A stretch of 64,000 nucleotides of DNA from Desulfovibrionaceae bacterium (GTDB lineage: Bacteria; Desulfobacterota; Desulfovibrionia; Desulfovibrionales; Desulfovibrionaceae): assembly GCA_019421865.1 (NCBI GenBank), contig JAHZEL010000023.1, forward strand, positions 58,256 to 122,255. The letters are read 5' to 3'. The notes beneath the pieces were generated by a model. It was not told where the DNA came from, did no database searches, and worked only from the letters and a program-made list of their open reading frames with translations. Made by a program: the position numbers and the translations under genes. This document shows positions 51,903 through 60,455 of this stretch, one piece after another (within the stretch, counting starts at the first letter, position 1; each line of letters opens with the position of its first letter).

Positions 51903-53276
51903 ATGGGCAGGCCCGGATTTCATTGCATCACGTTTGGCTGTCAGATGAACGTCAACGATTCTCAGTGGGTGGAGCGCGCGCTCATGCGCCGGGGCTTTGA
52001 GGAAAAGCCGCTGGAAGAGGCCGACGTGGTGTTTCTGAACACCTGCTCCGTGCGCGAGAAGCCGGAACAGAAGGTCTACAGCGCGCTCGGCCGCGTTCAG
52101 CGGGCCAATCCCCGCGCCGTGGTGGGCGTGGCCGGATGCGTGGCTCAGCAGCTCGGCGAGGAGCTCATGCGCCGTCACCCGCAGGTGCGCCTCGTGGCGG
52201 GCAGCGACGGCGTGGCCTCCGTTCCCGACGCCTTTGTGCGTCTGCTTCACGAGCCGAAGCTGAAGCTCTCCTTCCTCGATTTTACCGACATGTTCCCCGA
52301 CCGTGATCCCTGCCTTGTGGACGCGTCCGGTCGTCCGGAGCAGGAGGGCGTGACGCCCGTGGCCTATGTGAACATCATGCAGGGCTGCGACAACTTCTGC
52401 GCCTACTGCATCGTGCCCTACACGCGCGGGCCGCGCAAGTCCCGTTCCACGCAGGCCGTGCTCGACGAATGCCGGGCCTGGGTGGCCCGCGGCGCCGGAG
52501 ACATCACGCTGCTCGGTCAGAACGTCAACGTGTTCGGCAACGATCCGAGCGGCGACGGCACGAGCTTCCCCGAACTTCTGCGTCAGGTGGCGGCCATTCC
52601 GGGCCTTCGCCGCATCCGTTTCGTGTCCGCGCATCCCCGGGATTTTTCGCAGGAAACCATCGACATGTTTGCCGAGCTGCCGCAGCTTTGCCCCCGCCTG
52701 CATCTGCCGCTTCAGTCCGGCTCCGACTCCATGCTGCAGAAGATGGGCCGTGGCTACACCATGGAACGCTACCTTGCCGTGGTGGAAGCTCTGCGCAAGG
52801 CCCGGCCCGACATGGCGCTTTCCACGGACCTCATCGTAGGCTTCCCCTCGGAAACGGAGGAGGAGTTTGAAGATACGCTGAAGGCCATAGACAGCTGCGG
52901 CTTCATGTCGAGCTTCTCCTTCTGCTATTCCGACAGACCCGGAACGCGGGCGTCGGCCATGCCGTTCAAGATTCCGCATGAAGTGCAGCTCGAGCGGCTC
53001 GAACGCCTCCAGAGCCTGCAGAATGACCGGGCCGAAGCCTGGCTGCGCAGCCGCGTGGGCCTGACCACGGACGTGCTTCTGGAAGCTCCCAGCCAGCGTC
53101 AGGAAGAGGGTGGCAATGAATGGCAGGGCCGCGATCCCTGGGGCGACATGGTGAATGTGCGCATGCCCGAAGGTGAAGGACGTCCCGGACAGTTCGTGGA
53201 TGTTACCATAGAGAAGGCGCTCAAGCATTCCCTGAAGGCCGTTCCCGTGCAGCAGAAGGGCGGGCAGAACAGCTAG
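51903..53276 (+). CDS. miaB: tRNA-2-methylthio-N6-dimethylallyladenosine synthase MiaB
   Basis: A 457-residue radical-SAM methylthiotransferase acting on A37 of tRNAs. Cys13, Cys48 and Cys79 (FGCQMN, NTCSVR, AGCVAQ) bind the auxiliary cluster and Cys162/166/169 (CDNFCAYC) the SAM cluster. VPYTRGPRKSR and a C-terminal TRAM domain follow. CAGGAG precedes ATG 51903; the open frame further upstream overlaps tatD. A strong hairpin follows. Confidence 0.95.
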   Translation: MGRPGFHCITFGCQMNVNDSQWVERALMRRGFEEKPLEEADVVFLNTCSVREKPEQKVYSALGRVQRANPRAVVGVAGCVAQQLGEELMRRHPQVRLVAGSDGVASVPDAFVRLLHEPKLKLSFLDFTDMFPDRDPCLVDASGRPEQEGVTPVAYVNIMQGCDNFCAYCIVPYTRGPRKSRSTQAVLDECRAWVARGAGDITLLGQNVNVFGNDPSGDGTSFPELLRQVAAIPGLRRIRFVSAHPRDFSQETIDMFAELPQLCPRLHLPLQSGSDSMLQKMGRGYTMERYLAVVEALRKARPDMALSTDLIVGFPSETEEEFEDTLKAIDSCGFMSSFSFCYSDRPGTRASAMPFKIPHEVQLERLERLQSLQNDRAEAWLRSRVGLTTDVLLEAPSQRQEEGGNEWQGRDPWGDMVNVRMPEGEGRPGQFVDVTIEKALKHSLKAVPVQQKGGQNS

Positions 53277-53373
53277 CCCGAAGCAGGTGCCGGGAAAGAC
53301 CGCGCCGTCGGAGGCCGGACTCTCCACCGACAGGAATACAACAGAAAACAGATACTGATATTCCGTATCAGCA

Positions 53374-53413
53374 AGAAGGGCCGGAGCACACGCTCCGGCC
53401 CTTCTGTTTATTT
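53374..53413. terminator. Terminator after miaB
   Basis: AGAAGGGCCGGAGC-ACAC-GCTCCGGCCCTTCT, 14 bp, followed by GTTTATTTAT. Confidence 0.85.
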
Positions 53414-53561
53414 ATAAGCACCACGGAAAAAGCAGCCCTCGCCCGAGAAAAAAGCTTTCGGTGGGAGTGGGGAAGACGGAGGCGGACTGGGTGCCGGGAA
53501 CATGGCAGGGCCCGGGGCGTTTTGCCTTTTTCTGCTTCGAGCCGTGCTTTTGGCATGGCAT
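53414..53561. other. Gap without gene between miaB terminator and HhH operon terminator
   Basis: Nothing supported here beyond short T-rich stretches; convergent transcripts end on both sides. Confidence 0.4.
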
Positions 53562-53596
53562 AAAAGAAGGGCGGCGGAGCATCGGCTCCGCCGCCC
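53562..53596 (-). terminator. Terminator of the 58.5-53.6 kb operon
   Basis: On the minus strand GGGCGGCGGAGC-CGAT-GCTCCGCCGCCC followed by TTCTTTT. Confidence 0.88.
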
Positions 53597-53618
53597 TTTC
53601 ATGCTTGGTCGTTCAGGA

Positions 53619-53918
53619 TCAGCAGTTGCATTCGGCGCCGGAGATGGCGTCGACGCGGAGGGCCTGCTTGGCCTGATCGAGGGCGTCCTTGGTCATGCCG
53701 GGCACATCGGCGAGTTCGTCGATGGACATGAAGTCGCCCATTTCTTCACGGTACTGGAGAATGGCCTTGGCGAGTTCTTCATTCAGGCCGGGCACGGAGG
53801 CCAGTTCCTGCTGGGTGGCAGTGTTGACGTTGATGCCGGCTTCGTCTTCAGCGAAGGAGACGGAGGAGAAGGAAAGAACAAGGGCCAGAGCGAAAGCGGA
53901 GGCAAGAGCTTTTTTCAT
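53619..53918 (-). CDS. Secreted ComEA-like helix-hairpin-helix protein
   Basis: A 99-residue exported protein. Signal peptide MKKALASAFALALVLSFSSVSFA, then INVNTATQQELASVPGLNEELAKAILQYREEMGDF, a ComEA-type (HhH)2 unit with the second hairpin in IDELADVPGMTKDALDQA. It ends GAECNC, with two cysteines. ComEA binds DNA in competence, but small HhH proteins of this kind are also common without competence genes. AAAGGAG precedes ATG 53918. It follows the 67-residue membrane gene by 19 bases. Confidence 0.85.
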   Translation of the reverse strand: MKKALASAFALALVLSFSSVSFAEDEAGINVNTATQQELASVPGLNEELAKAILQYREEMGDFMSIDELADVPGMTKDALDQAKQALRVDAISGAECNC

Positions 53919-53937
53919 GAGGGAACTCCTTTGAGTA

Positions 53938-54141
53938 TTACCAGCTGAGGTAGGACCAGGAATACATGAGAAAACAGATGAGGAGGGAAAGCAGCGCGGA
54001 AACGACAAGACAGATATGCTTGCGCCCCAGGCTGTACTTGGGACTGTGGGCGTGGAAAACGCCCATGTAGATGGCCGTTGCCGTGGCCCAGAAGAGCAGC
54101 AGGGCAAACAGTATCTGAAGATAGAAATAAATGCCTGTCAT
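53938..54141 (-). CDS. Small two-helix membrane protein
   Basis: A 67-residue protein with two hydrophobic helices (about 5-27 and 43-62) and a basic/His loop, HAHSPKYSLGRKH. Not recognised. AAGGAA lies before ATG 54141. It lies 200 bases after the 49-residue gene, beyond a 10-bp CCGGCCGGAG/CTCCGGCCGG hairpin, so it may be in the same operon or have its own transcript. Confidence 0.65.
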   Translation of the reverse strand: MTGIYFYLQILFALLLFWATATAIYMGVFHAHSPKYSLGRKHICLVVSALLSLLICFLMYSWSYLSW

Positions 54142-54257
54142 GGTAGTTCCTTGAGGAAGGAGGGGAATCTGACCGGTCCGTCCCCGGGGTGCGGGAACGG
54201 TCGTGATATTCGTCTGAGCGTTTATTCGACGGCAGGGCGGCGTTTTTGTTTTTCCCG

Positions 54258-54283
54258 CCGGCCGGAGCGCAGACTCCGGCCGG
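54258..54283. repeat. Hairpin between the two small membrane-protein genes
   Basis: CCGGCCGGAG and CTCCGGCCGG form a 10-bp stem around six bases; no T-run on the minus strand. Confidence 0.6.
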
Positions 54284-54340
54284 GCTTGCATGGGGAGTTC
54301 CTGACGGTGCCGTGCCGGTCAGAAATGTTACGGAAGGCGC

Positions 54341-54490
54341 CTAGAGCATGCCGGCACGCTGGAAGATGACCGTAAGCACCATGAATGCGACGGCGAGGAT
54401 GATGCCCACCATGTCGCGGTCATGCTCTTCCTGCCCCGAGTTATCCATATAGTTGAAGCCTTCGTCATCGGTGGTATGAGAACGGCGCAT
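54341..54490 (-). CDS. 49-residue single-helix membrane protein
   Basis: Begins MRRSHTTDDEGFNYMDN, a polar, acidic N-terminal half, and ends in one hydrophobic helix VGIILAVAFMVLTVIF. AAGGAG lies 7 bases before ATG 54490, and the start is 10 bases after the transporter stop, so it is very likely a translated member of that operon and perhaps a small transporter subunit. Confidence 0.65.
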   Translation of the reverse strand: MRRSHTTDDEGFNYMDNSGQEEHDRDMVGIILAVAFMVLTVIFQRAGML

Positions 54491-54500
54491 GTAAGACTCC

Positions 54501-55646
54501 TTAGATAAGCGGGAAGTTGAAGTGGGCCGCAGCCAGCAGGGCGCCGACGAGGACGGCGATGCGGATGATGCCGGAGGTGAAGGCCAGCACGATGCCGCGC
54601 ACTCCCCACTGAGCGATTTCACGCAGGGGCAGGGAGAGGCCGAGGGCCGCTGCCGCGAGCGAGAAGTCCCACTTCACGAGCTCGAAGATGGCCAGATGAG
54701 CGGGCTCCTTCACAACATGGAACTGAACCACAATGTAGGCAATGATGAAAACGATGACGAACAGAGGCAGCTTCTTGTGAGCCTTGGTGGCCATCACGGT
54801 TTCATCGTCGCGGTAGATGCGGGCACGGATGAACATCACGAAGAACACGAAGAGGAAGCCAGCAGGCATGAGAGCGTGACGAAGCGCTTCCACATAGTGC
54901 GCCCAGTGACCGGCCTCATAGCTGAAGCCGAAGGCGGAGTTGAACATCTGCCCGGTGTTGCCGATGCCGAACACGGAGAGAATGGCGAAGGCCTTGTCGT
55001 CCATGCCCAGAGCATGGCCCAGAATAGGCAGGAGGAAGGAGGCCACGAGACCGAACAGCAGGATGCTGCCCAGAGCGTTGATGACCTGACCGCCCTTGGA
55101 CTTGAGCATGGGCATGAGGATGGCCACCACGTGGGGGTCACCCGTGGACAGAGCACCGGAAATGGTGGAGTAGAAGCGGTCATCCATGTGCAGCATCTTG
55201 CCGATCAGCATGGTGACGACGGCCGTGAACAGCATGACGGCGAAGGCGAGGACGATGAGAGGCAGTCCCACCTTTTCGGCATGGCTGAAGATGAAGTGCG
55301 GCGCCAGCATGATGATGCCGAGGGGCATGAGCTTGTGGATGTAGGAAAGACCGCGTTTCCACGAATCCGGCACGCCGAAGACGTTGCCGATGATGAGTCC
55401 CATCAGAAAGGGATTCCACACGAAGTTGGAGTTCAGAGTCTGAAAGAACGGCTGATGGTTGACCGGTCCGATGACGGCATCGAGCCAGTGGAAGAGGTTT
55501 TCCATCGTCAGGGGGTTGGGGTTACCCGCGAGGTTGTTGGAAAACAGCGCGATGAAGAACATGGCCAGCAGGCCCGGCAGGGATTCCTGCATACTGTAGA
55601 GGCAGCTGAGGAAAGAGCGACGACGCTCCTCATAGGTGATGTTCAT
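54501..55646 (-). CDS. YeiH/UPF0324-like putative sulfate-exporter-family membrane protein
   Basis: A 381-residue membrane protein with about ten hydrophobic segments. It follows the Cons_hypoth698 (YeiH) pattern: NPFLMGLIIGNVFG, KLMPLGIIMLAPHF, a helix pair with LKSKGGQVINALGSILLFGLVASFLLP and a final SLAAAALGLSLPLREI. The usual SSICG-like motif is replaced by ALSTGDPH, so it is a divergent branch. The family is called putative sulfate exporters without firm biochemical proof. It starts 12 bases after the 965-residue protein gene and is translationally close to the 49-residue gene. Confidence 0.75.
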   Translation of the reverse strand: MNITYEERRRSFLSCLYSMQESLPGLLAMFFIALFSNNLAGNPNPLTMENLFHWLDAVIGPVNHQPFFQTLNSNFVWNPFLMGLIIGNVFGVPDSWKRGLSYIHKLMPLGIIMLAPHFIFSHAEKVGLPLIVLAFAVMLFTAVVTMLIGKMLHMDDRFYSTISGALSTGDPHVVAILMPMLKSKGGQVINALGSILLFGLVASFLLPILGHALGMDDKAFAILSVFGIGNTGQMFNSAFGFSYEAGHWAHYVEALRHALMPAGFLFVFFVMFIRARIYRDDETVMATKAHKKLPLFVIVFIIAYIVVQFHVVKEPAHLAIFELVKWDFSLAAAALGLSLPLREIAQWGVRGIVLAFTSGIIRIAVLVGALLAAAHFNFPLI

Positions 55647-55658
55647 GTGTCTACCTGC

Positions 55659-58556
55659 CTATTGGAACTTATGAGCGGTCCAAGCGTCCAGACCACGTTC
55701 GGGATGAGGATGCGTACCGGTGCGCCAGTATTCCTGCAGAGCGGAGCGCTCCATGAGGGACGCACGCAGGAAGCCTTCGATGGTACCGTTCACGCCCATG
55801 AGCACGTCAACGTTGTTGCGGGGCTGGAAGGCCAGGTTGGCGCTCTTGAACACGCGCTTGCGGTAGTTGGTTTCGATGTGCCAGGCGTGGATCATTTCAC
55901 CGTCGAAGCTGTCGATCACGATGCTGAACTGAGGCTTGCCGTCGGCCATGAGAGGACCGTCAAAGCGGGGATGTTCCTTGTCCAGAATGATGGGTTCGGG
56001 GTTGTCCAGCAGCACTTCGTTGAGCTGGTAGCAGTGACCGCACACGTCGGGACGGACCATGAAGCGGGGATCGCCTTCGTAGGGCGTGTCGCTTTCCAGC
56101 TTCTTCAGGTTGATGTAGGTGTAGAAGGCGGCCTTGCCCTTTTCGAAGGGAGTCTTCACGTCCATTTCGGCGAGAATCTTGTTCTTGCCTTCGTCGAACT
56201 GGAACTGCAGGGAGTTCACCACGCGCTGATGCTGAGGCAGGAAGGCGCGGGTTTCTTCGGTGAGAGGTCCGAGGGTCTTGGTTTCAACCAGGGAACCGTC
56301 GTTTCTGCGCAGCTCGATGGTGGAGGTGCCGGCGGCTTCGTCGAAGCTGACGAGCTTCAGGGTGTGGTTCTTGCCGATGGCGGTTTCTTCGCCGGGGGCA
56401 AGCAGGGCGCGCACGGGCTTGTCATAGGTGTACTCAACGCTCTGGATGGCGGGGGTACCGAAGCTCTTCACGCGCACATAGGTTTCGCCCACGAATTCGG
56501 GTTCGATCCAGGTGGCGCCTTCCGCGAAGCGGTCGTGCAGATAGTAGCGGTCGCCCTGTTCGCGGCTGAGGCCCTGAGCGAGTTCGAAGGGAGCGCCGAA
56601 GTTGTTGCCGGAGTACTTCACCACGTTGATCTGAGCCATGGGTCTGTCATCGAGCAGATGGCTTTCGGTGAAGCGCAGCACCTTGTTGTTCACGCCGAGC
56701 GGCTGATCCTGCCAGTAGATGGGATGCATGTTGCCGTCGGGCTGCACGCGCCAGAAGTCGATGTCGAAGTTGCGGCGCGTGAAGGTGGTGGACTCGAAGG
56801 TGGCGATGTAGGCGCGGCGACCCAGCATGTAGAAGGTTTCGCCGTTCAGAGCACGCACGTTGCGGGCGTTGCGGGAGGTGTAGAACAGACCGGACGGCGG
56901 AATGACGATGCGGTTGTTCTTCCAGTCCACGTAGCTGCCGCGGATGACGAGGCCTTCGGAAGAGGTGAGCTTTTCGCCGCGGCGGTTGGTCACCTGTTCA
57001 CGTCCGAAACCGCGCATCAGACCGCCGAAGGGAGCGGTGGGATCCGGAGAATGGAAGGCCATGTTGGGCATGACGTTCGGGAAGGAGGTGAAGTGGGACC
57101 CCTGCACCTCGGTGCCGAAGTCGGGCATGGCGAGACGGTTGAGGAAGCTGTCTTCCAGCACGGAAATGAAGGTGGGCGTACGACCGATGAAGCAGTCGAT
57201 GTCCTTGCGGCCCTTTTCCGTGAAGGCCAGGTTGTCGGTACGCTGGAAGAAGGCGTCGCGCAGATAGTAGCTCATCACGCGGTTGCCGTCGATTTCATCG
57301 GCGACAAGGCGGAAGGCCGGGCGGTTCCACACGTCGGAGTACTTCACGGGGCCGTCGAAGCTGTCGTTGGAAGCGTCAAGCGTGAAGGGCTCGGCGTTTT
57401 CCAGGGTCAGGCGCTGCAGCTTGCCGGTGAGCAGGCTGGCTTCCAGGCCGACCTTGTAGCGGGGATCCAGCGGCCAGGCTTCGCCGTTCTTCACGGTGAC
57501 GAGGTCGCGGTAGATCACGAAGCTGAGCAGGCCGTCCTTCCAGTCGTGGGGCTCTTCCGTGGACCACGGCACGAAGTCGGAATGACGCAGGTATTCGGGC
57601 TGCACGGCGATTTCAATGCGCATGTCCTCGCCGGGAACGGTGAGGCTGTAGCTGTCCTTGTCGCCGTCGGAGTCCTTGTAGCCCTGAGAGCTGATGGGAC
57701 GGATCAGCTTTTCGGCAAGCACGTTGCTGCCGCTGAAGTCGGTGACGCGAACGAGGAACCCGTCGCTCTGGCGGAAGGCGTAGATGCGCTTGGTGCCGTA
57801 GAAGCGGTATTCTTCCTGTCTGAGGTCCAGCACCACGGGGCGGGAAAGCGAGAAGGTCGCTTCCTTGATCACGGGGTAGGACAGAGAGGAGAAGCTCGCC
57901 TTTTCAAAGTCGTGATCCTTCACTTCGAAGCGGCTCGCGCCGTATTCGAACACGGGATCAAGGAAGAATTCGTCCAGCTGTTCCACGTCGCCTTCCATGT
58001 GGCTGCGGTCGGGCAGGTCCTTGATGGCGGGGAACTTGGAGGATACGGAGAATTCCATCGGCCAGTGGCCGGAAGGCGCAATGAGCGCCATCTGGATGTA
58101 GGGCAGGTCGTAATGGTCGGTGGCGTAGTCGAACCACAGGCGGTAACCGGCATCGTCCACGAGGACTTTTTCACCCTTCTTGAGGGAAACGTCCTTCACG
58201 GTGCGCACGGTCTGCACGGTGTCCACGAGATAGGCGTGCTCGCCGAGAATCAGGAAGGGATCCCGCTTGAAGGGGGCGGCATCCTGTTCCGTCTCGGAAA
58301 TGTAGCAGAGACCGCCCGCAGGAACGGTAGCCTTGCCGTCCTTTACGGAACTCTGGCGCACGAGCACGGCTTCGGACAGGTTGCGCTGCTGGCCGTACTG
58401 GTTTTTAAAGGTCTTCTGGCGAAGGCCTCCGAGATCGGGAATGAAGGGCATGTCGCCCGCCGGGGCAAGGCCATGCGGACTTTCCGCGGCCGGGGCGCCG
58501 GAAAAGAGAAGGCACAGCATGACTGCGGCGGCGCCGGAAACGAGAAGTTTGTTCAT
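55659..58556 (-). CDS. Large exported protein of two duplicated halves, function unknown
   Basis: A 965-residue protein with signal peptide MNKLLVSGAAAVMLCLLFSGAPAA and no membrane segment after it, so periplasmic or surface-exposed. I recognise no family. Two related modules are visible: residues 345-474 and 810-937 align (LDPRYKVG with GDPRFMVR, NAEPFTLD with NPEPIILD, DSFDGPV with PRFDGPL, DNLAFTEK with ANLAFQPR, then a shared ISVLEDSFLNR/IEGFLRASLMER end). Residues 60-115 and 528-590 also match. CGHC (839-842) is the only CxxC. AAGGAAG precedes ATG 58556. It is the first gene behind a sigma-54 promoter, with a transporter next. Confidence 0.85.
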   Translation of the reverse strand: MNKLLVSGAAAVMLCLLFSGAPAAESPHGLAPAGDMPFIPDLGGLRQKTFKNQYGQQRNLSEAVLVRQSSVKDGKATVPAGGLCYISETEQDAAPFKRDPFLILGEHAYLVDTVQTVRTVKDVSLKKGEKVLVDDAGYRLWFDYATDHYDLPYIQMALIAPSGHWPMEFSVSSKFPAIKDLPDRSHMEGDVEQLDEFFLDPVFEYGASRFEVKDHDFEKASFSSLSYPVIKEATFSLSRPVVLDLRQEEYRFYGTKRIYAFRQSDGFLVRVTDFSGSNVLAEKLIRPISSQGYKDSDGDKDSYSLTVPGEDMRIEIAVQPEYLRHSDFVPWSTEEPHDWKDGLLSFVIYRDLVTVKNGEAWPLDPRYKVGLEASLLTGKLQRLTLENAEPFTLDASNDSFDGPVKYSDVWNRPAFRLVADEIDGNRVMSYYLRDAFFQRTDNLAFTEKGRKDIDCFIGRTPTFISVLEDSFLNRLAMPDFGTEVQGSHFTSFPNVMPNMAFHSPDPTAPFGGLMRGFGREQVTNRRGEKLTSSEGLVIRGSYVDWKNNRIVIPPSGLFYTSRNARNVRALNGETFYMLGRRAYIATFESTTFTRRNFDIDFWRVQPDGNMHPIYWQDQPLGVNNKVLRFTESHLLDDRPMAQINVVKYSGNNFGAPFELAQGLSREQGDRYYLHDRFAEGATWIEPEFVGETYVRVKSFGTPAIQSVEYTYDKPVRALLAPGEETAIGKNHTLKLVSFDEAAGTSTIELRRNDGSLVETKTLGPLTEETRAFLPQHQRVVNSLQFQFDEGKNKILAEMDVKTPFEKGKAAFYTYINLKKLESDTPYEGDPRFMVRPDVCGHCYQLNEVLLDNPEPIILDKEHPRFDGPLMADGKPQFSIVIDSFDGEMIHAWHIETNYRKRVFKSANLAFQPRNNVDVLMGVNGTIEGFLRASLMERSALQEYWRTGTHPHPERGLDAWTAHKFQ

Positions 58557-58661
58557 TAAAACTTCCTTATGGTTGAATGGTCTGGCCGAAAAAGGAGGAT
58601 TTCCCGGACGACACAAAACGTGCGCCGAACCGGACAGGGAAATCCCGCCATACAAGTACTA

Positions 58662-58677
58662 TGCAGGAATCGTTCCA
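58662..58677 (-). promoter_or_regulatory. Sigma-54 promoter of the 965-residue protein operon
   Basis: On the minus strand TGGAACGATTCCTGCA, GG-N10-GC spacing, two differences from consensus. Predicted start near 58650, leaving about 94 bases of leader. A response regulator with a sigma-54 activator domain is encoded divergently next to it. Confidence 0.7.
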
Positions 58678-58753
58678 AAATCATCATTGATAATGATTGC
58701 GGAATATTATAACAATAACAGCAGAGAACGACCCGCTGAGATTTCGGAGAAAA

Positions 58754-58771
58754 TGTGCGGTTTTCTGCACA
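58754..58771. promoter_or_regulatory. Candidate activator site for the divergent sigma-54 promoter
   Basis: TGTGC and GCACA separated by eight bases, about 80 bases upstream of the -24 element. Short, so only suggestive. Confidence 0.35.
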
Positions 58772-58883
58772 CGGCTCGAAGGCTGTGTCCCCTTCCGCGC
58801 ATATCTTTTGAAAAGAGTTTTTCTTTACCTGAGCTGGCCTTGCCGTTATGATCTCCTCCGCAATACGTTGCAGGGTAGGGTTT

Positions 58884-60281
58884 ATGAGCGAAAGCAGAAA
58901 AAGCGGTTATCATATTCTGGTGGTGGATGACGATCCGGAATGGCATGAAATTCTGGCCCTTCTTTTTTCGCGCAAGGGCTGGAAAACGGAAACCGCCCTT
59001 TCCGGAGAAAGAGCGCTGGCACGGATTGCCGCCGGCGGACTGGACGTGGTGATCTGTGACCTTTCCATGCCCGGCATGAGCGGCCTTGAAGTGCTGCGCC
59101 GGGTCCGGGCCATGAACGATCGGCTGCCCTTCATCATGATGACGGGCGTAGGATCCATTGAAAGCGCCGTGGAAGCCGTGCAGCTTGGAGCCTACAGCTA
59201 TCTCACCAAGCCCGTGAACAATGCCGAGCTTGCCTCCCTGGTGCAGCGCGCCGCGGAACACGCCCGCCTGCACAGTCAGCTTCAGACCGTATCGAGAGAA
59301 AATAATTCGCTTTCTCTTTCCATGATCTACAACAGCCCTTCCATGAAGCAGGTGCTCAAGACCATAGGCAAGGTGGCCAGCACCAGCGTTCCCATTCTCA
59401 TCACCGGCGAAACGGGTACCGGCAAGAGCCGCCTGGCGGAATACATCCACAGGGTGAGCGCCCTCAGGGACAAGCCCTTCCTTACCATCGACTGCGCGGC
59501 GCTGCCTGAATCCCTTCTGGAAAGCGAACTTTTCGGTCACATGAAGGGCGCCTTCACCGGCGCGGTGAACAGCCGCCGCGGCCTTCTGGAAGAAGCGCAG
59601 GGAGGAACCGTCTTTCTGGACGAGATCGGCGAACTTTCGCCCTCCACGCAGGCCAAGCTGCTGCGCGCCATTCAGGAGCACGAGATCCGGCCCGTGGGCA
59701 GCAACAAGAGCGTCAGCATCGACGTGCGCTTCATTGCCGCCACGCACCGCCGCCTGGAAGAAGATGTGAAGACGGGGCGTTTTCGCGAGGATCTTTTCTA
59801 TCGCCTTTCCGTCATACCGCTCTATCTTCCGCCGCTTCGGGAGCGGCGCGAGGATCTGGCGGCCCTCATTGGCTTCTTCATCAACCGCTTCAATGAGCGC
59901 TACGGCCGCAACGTGACGCAGATCAGCCCCGCGGCCATGAACATTCTTTACAACCAGCCATGGAAGGGCAACATCCGTGAGCTGGAAAACGTGCTGGAGA
60001 GGGCTTTCCTGCTTACGGAAGGCGACAAGCTCATGCCCGAATCGCTGGGCATGCTCGTGGACAGCGCGCACTATCCTCTTCCCGTCGCGGTGGAGCAGGG
60101 CGTGCAGGAAACGCCTCTTTCCCTTTCCGATGCCGTGCGCAATGCGGAAATTCAGGCGCTTCAGCAGGCGCTGGCCCTGTGCAACGGAAATAAGACGCAG
60201 GCGGCCGAACTTCTCGGTATCGGTCGGCGGACGCTTTACGACAAGCTGGAGCAGTTCGGTCTGATGGACCGGAAGGCATAG
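58884..60281 (+). CDS. NtrC-type sigma-54 response regulator (REC-AAA+-Fis)
   Basis: A 465-residue two-component activator. Receiver with acidic pocket DDD (15-17), phospho-acceptor Asp59 (VVICDLSMPGMSG), Lys109 in TKP. AAA+ domain with Walker A GETGTGKS (175-182), GAFTGA (222-227) and GTVFLDEIGE. Fis-type HTH at the end (NKTQAAELLGIGRRTLYDKL). ATG 58884 after AGGG is preferred to the ATG at 58848. The partner kinase is not in the window. It probably activates the divergent operon; the downstream arylsulfotransferases lie convergent to it. Confidence 0.93.
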   Translation: MSESRKSGYHILVVDDDPEWHEILALLFSRKGWKTETALSGERALARIAAGGLDVVICDLSMPGMSGLEVLRRVRAMNDRLPFIMMTGVGSIESAVEAVQLGAYSYLTKPVNNAELASLVQRAAEHARLHSQLQTVSRENNSLSLSMIYNSPSMKQVLKTIGKVASTSVPILITGETGTGKSRLAEYIHRVSALRDKPFLTIDCAALPESLLESELFGHMKGAFTGAVNSRRGLLEEAQGGTVFLDEIGELSPSTQAKLLRAIQEHEIRPVGSNKSVSIDVRFIAATHRRLEEDVKTGRFREDLFYRLSVIPLYLPPLRERREDLAALIGFFINRFNERYGRNVTQISPAAMNILYNQPWKGNIRELENVLERAFLLTEGDKLMPESLGMLVDSAHYPLPVAVEQGVQETPLSLSDAVRNAEIQALQQALALCNGNKTQAAELLGIGRRTLYDKLEQFGLMDRKA

Positions 60282-60316
60282 CGGCGGCATCGGCGCGGAA
60301 TTTTATTCCATGAAAA

Positions 60317-60354
60317 CAGGGCGGCTTTCTGGAAAGGCCGCCCTGCTTGTTTTT
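60317..60354. terminator. Terminator after the response regulator gene
   Basis: CAGGGCGGC/GCCGCCCTG with TTTC/GAAA extension and a single bulge, then CTTGTTTTT. Confidence 0.85.
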
Positions 60355-60365
60355 CCGAAGCACGG

Positions 60366-60402
60366 GAAAAGAAAGCGGGCCGTCACAGGGTGAGCGGCCC
60401 GC
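60366..60402 (-). terminator. Terminator after arylsulfotransferase 1
   Basis: On the minus strand GCGGGCCG/CGGCCCGC followed by TTTCTTTT. Confidence 0.75.
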
Positions 60403-60455
60403 CGAAAAGGCTTTCAGGCCTTCAGGAAACGTTCAGGTTCCCGAAGGCACGGAAA

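Noticed and set aside
54522..58559. Very long open frame (about 1345 codons) on the plus strand
   Set aside because: It is the mirror of the 965-residue gene and the transporter gene, produced by GC-rich codon use. It has no ribosome site or family blocks, and its His/Gly/Val-rich composition is typical of antisense frames.
58684..58696. Fur-box-like TCATTGATAATGA
   Set aside because: Only about half of a 19-base Fur box matches in any register, and no iron-related gene is adjacent.
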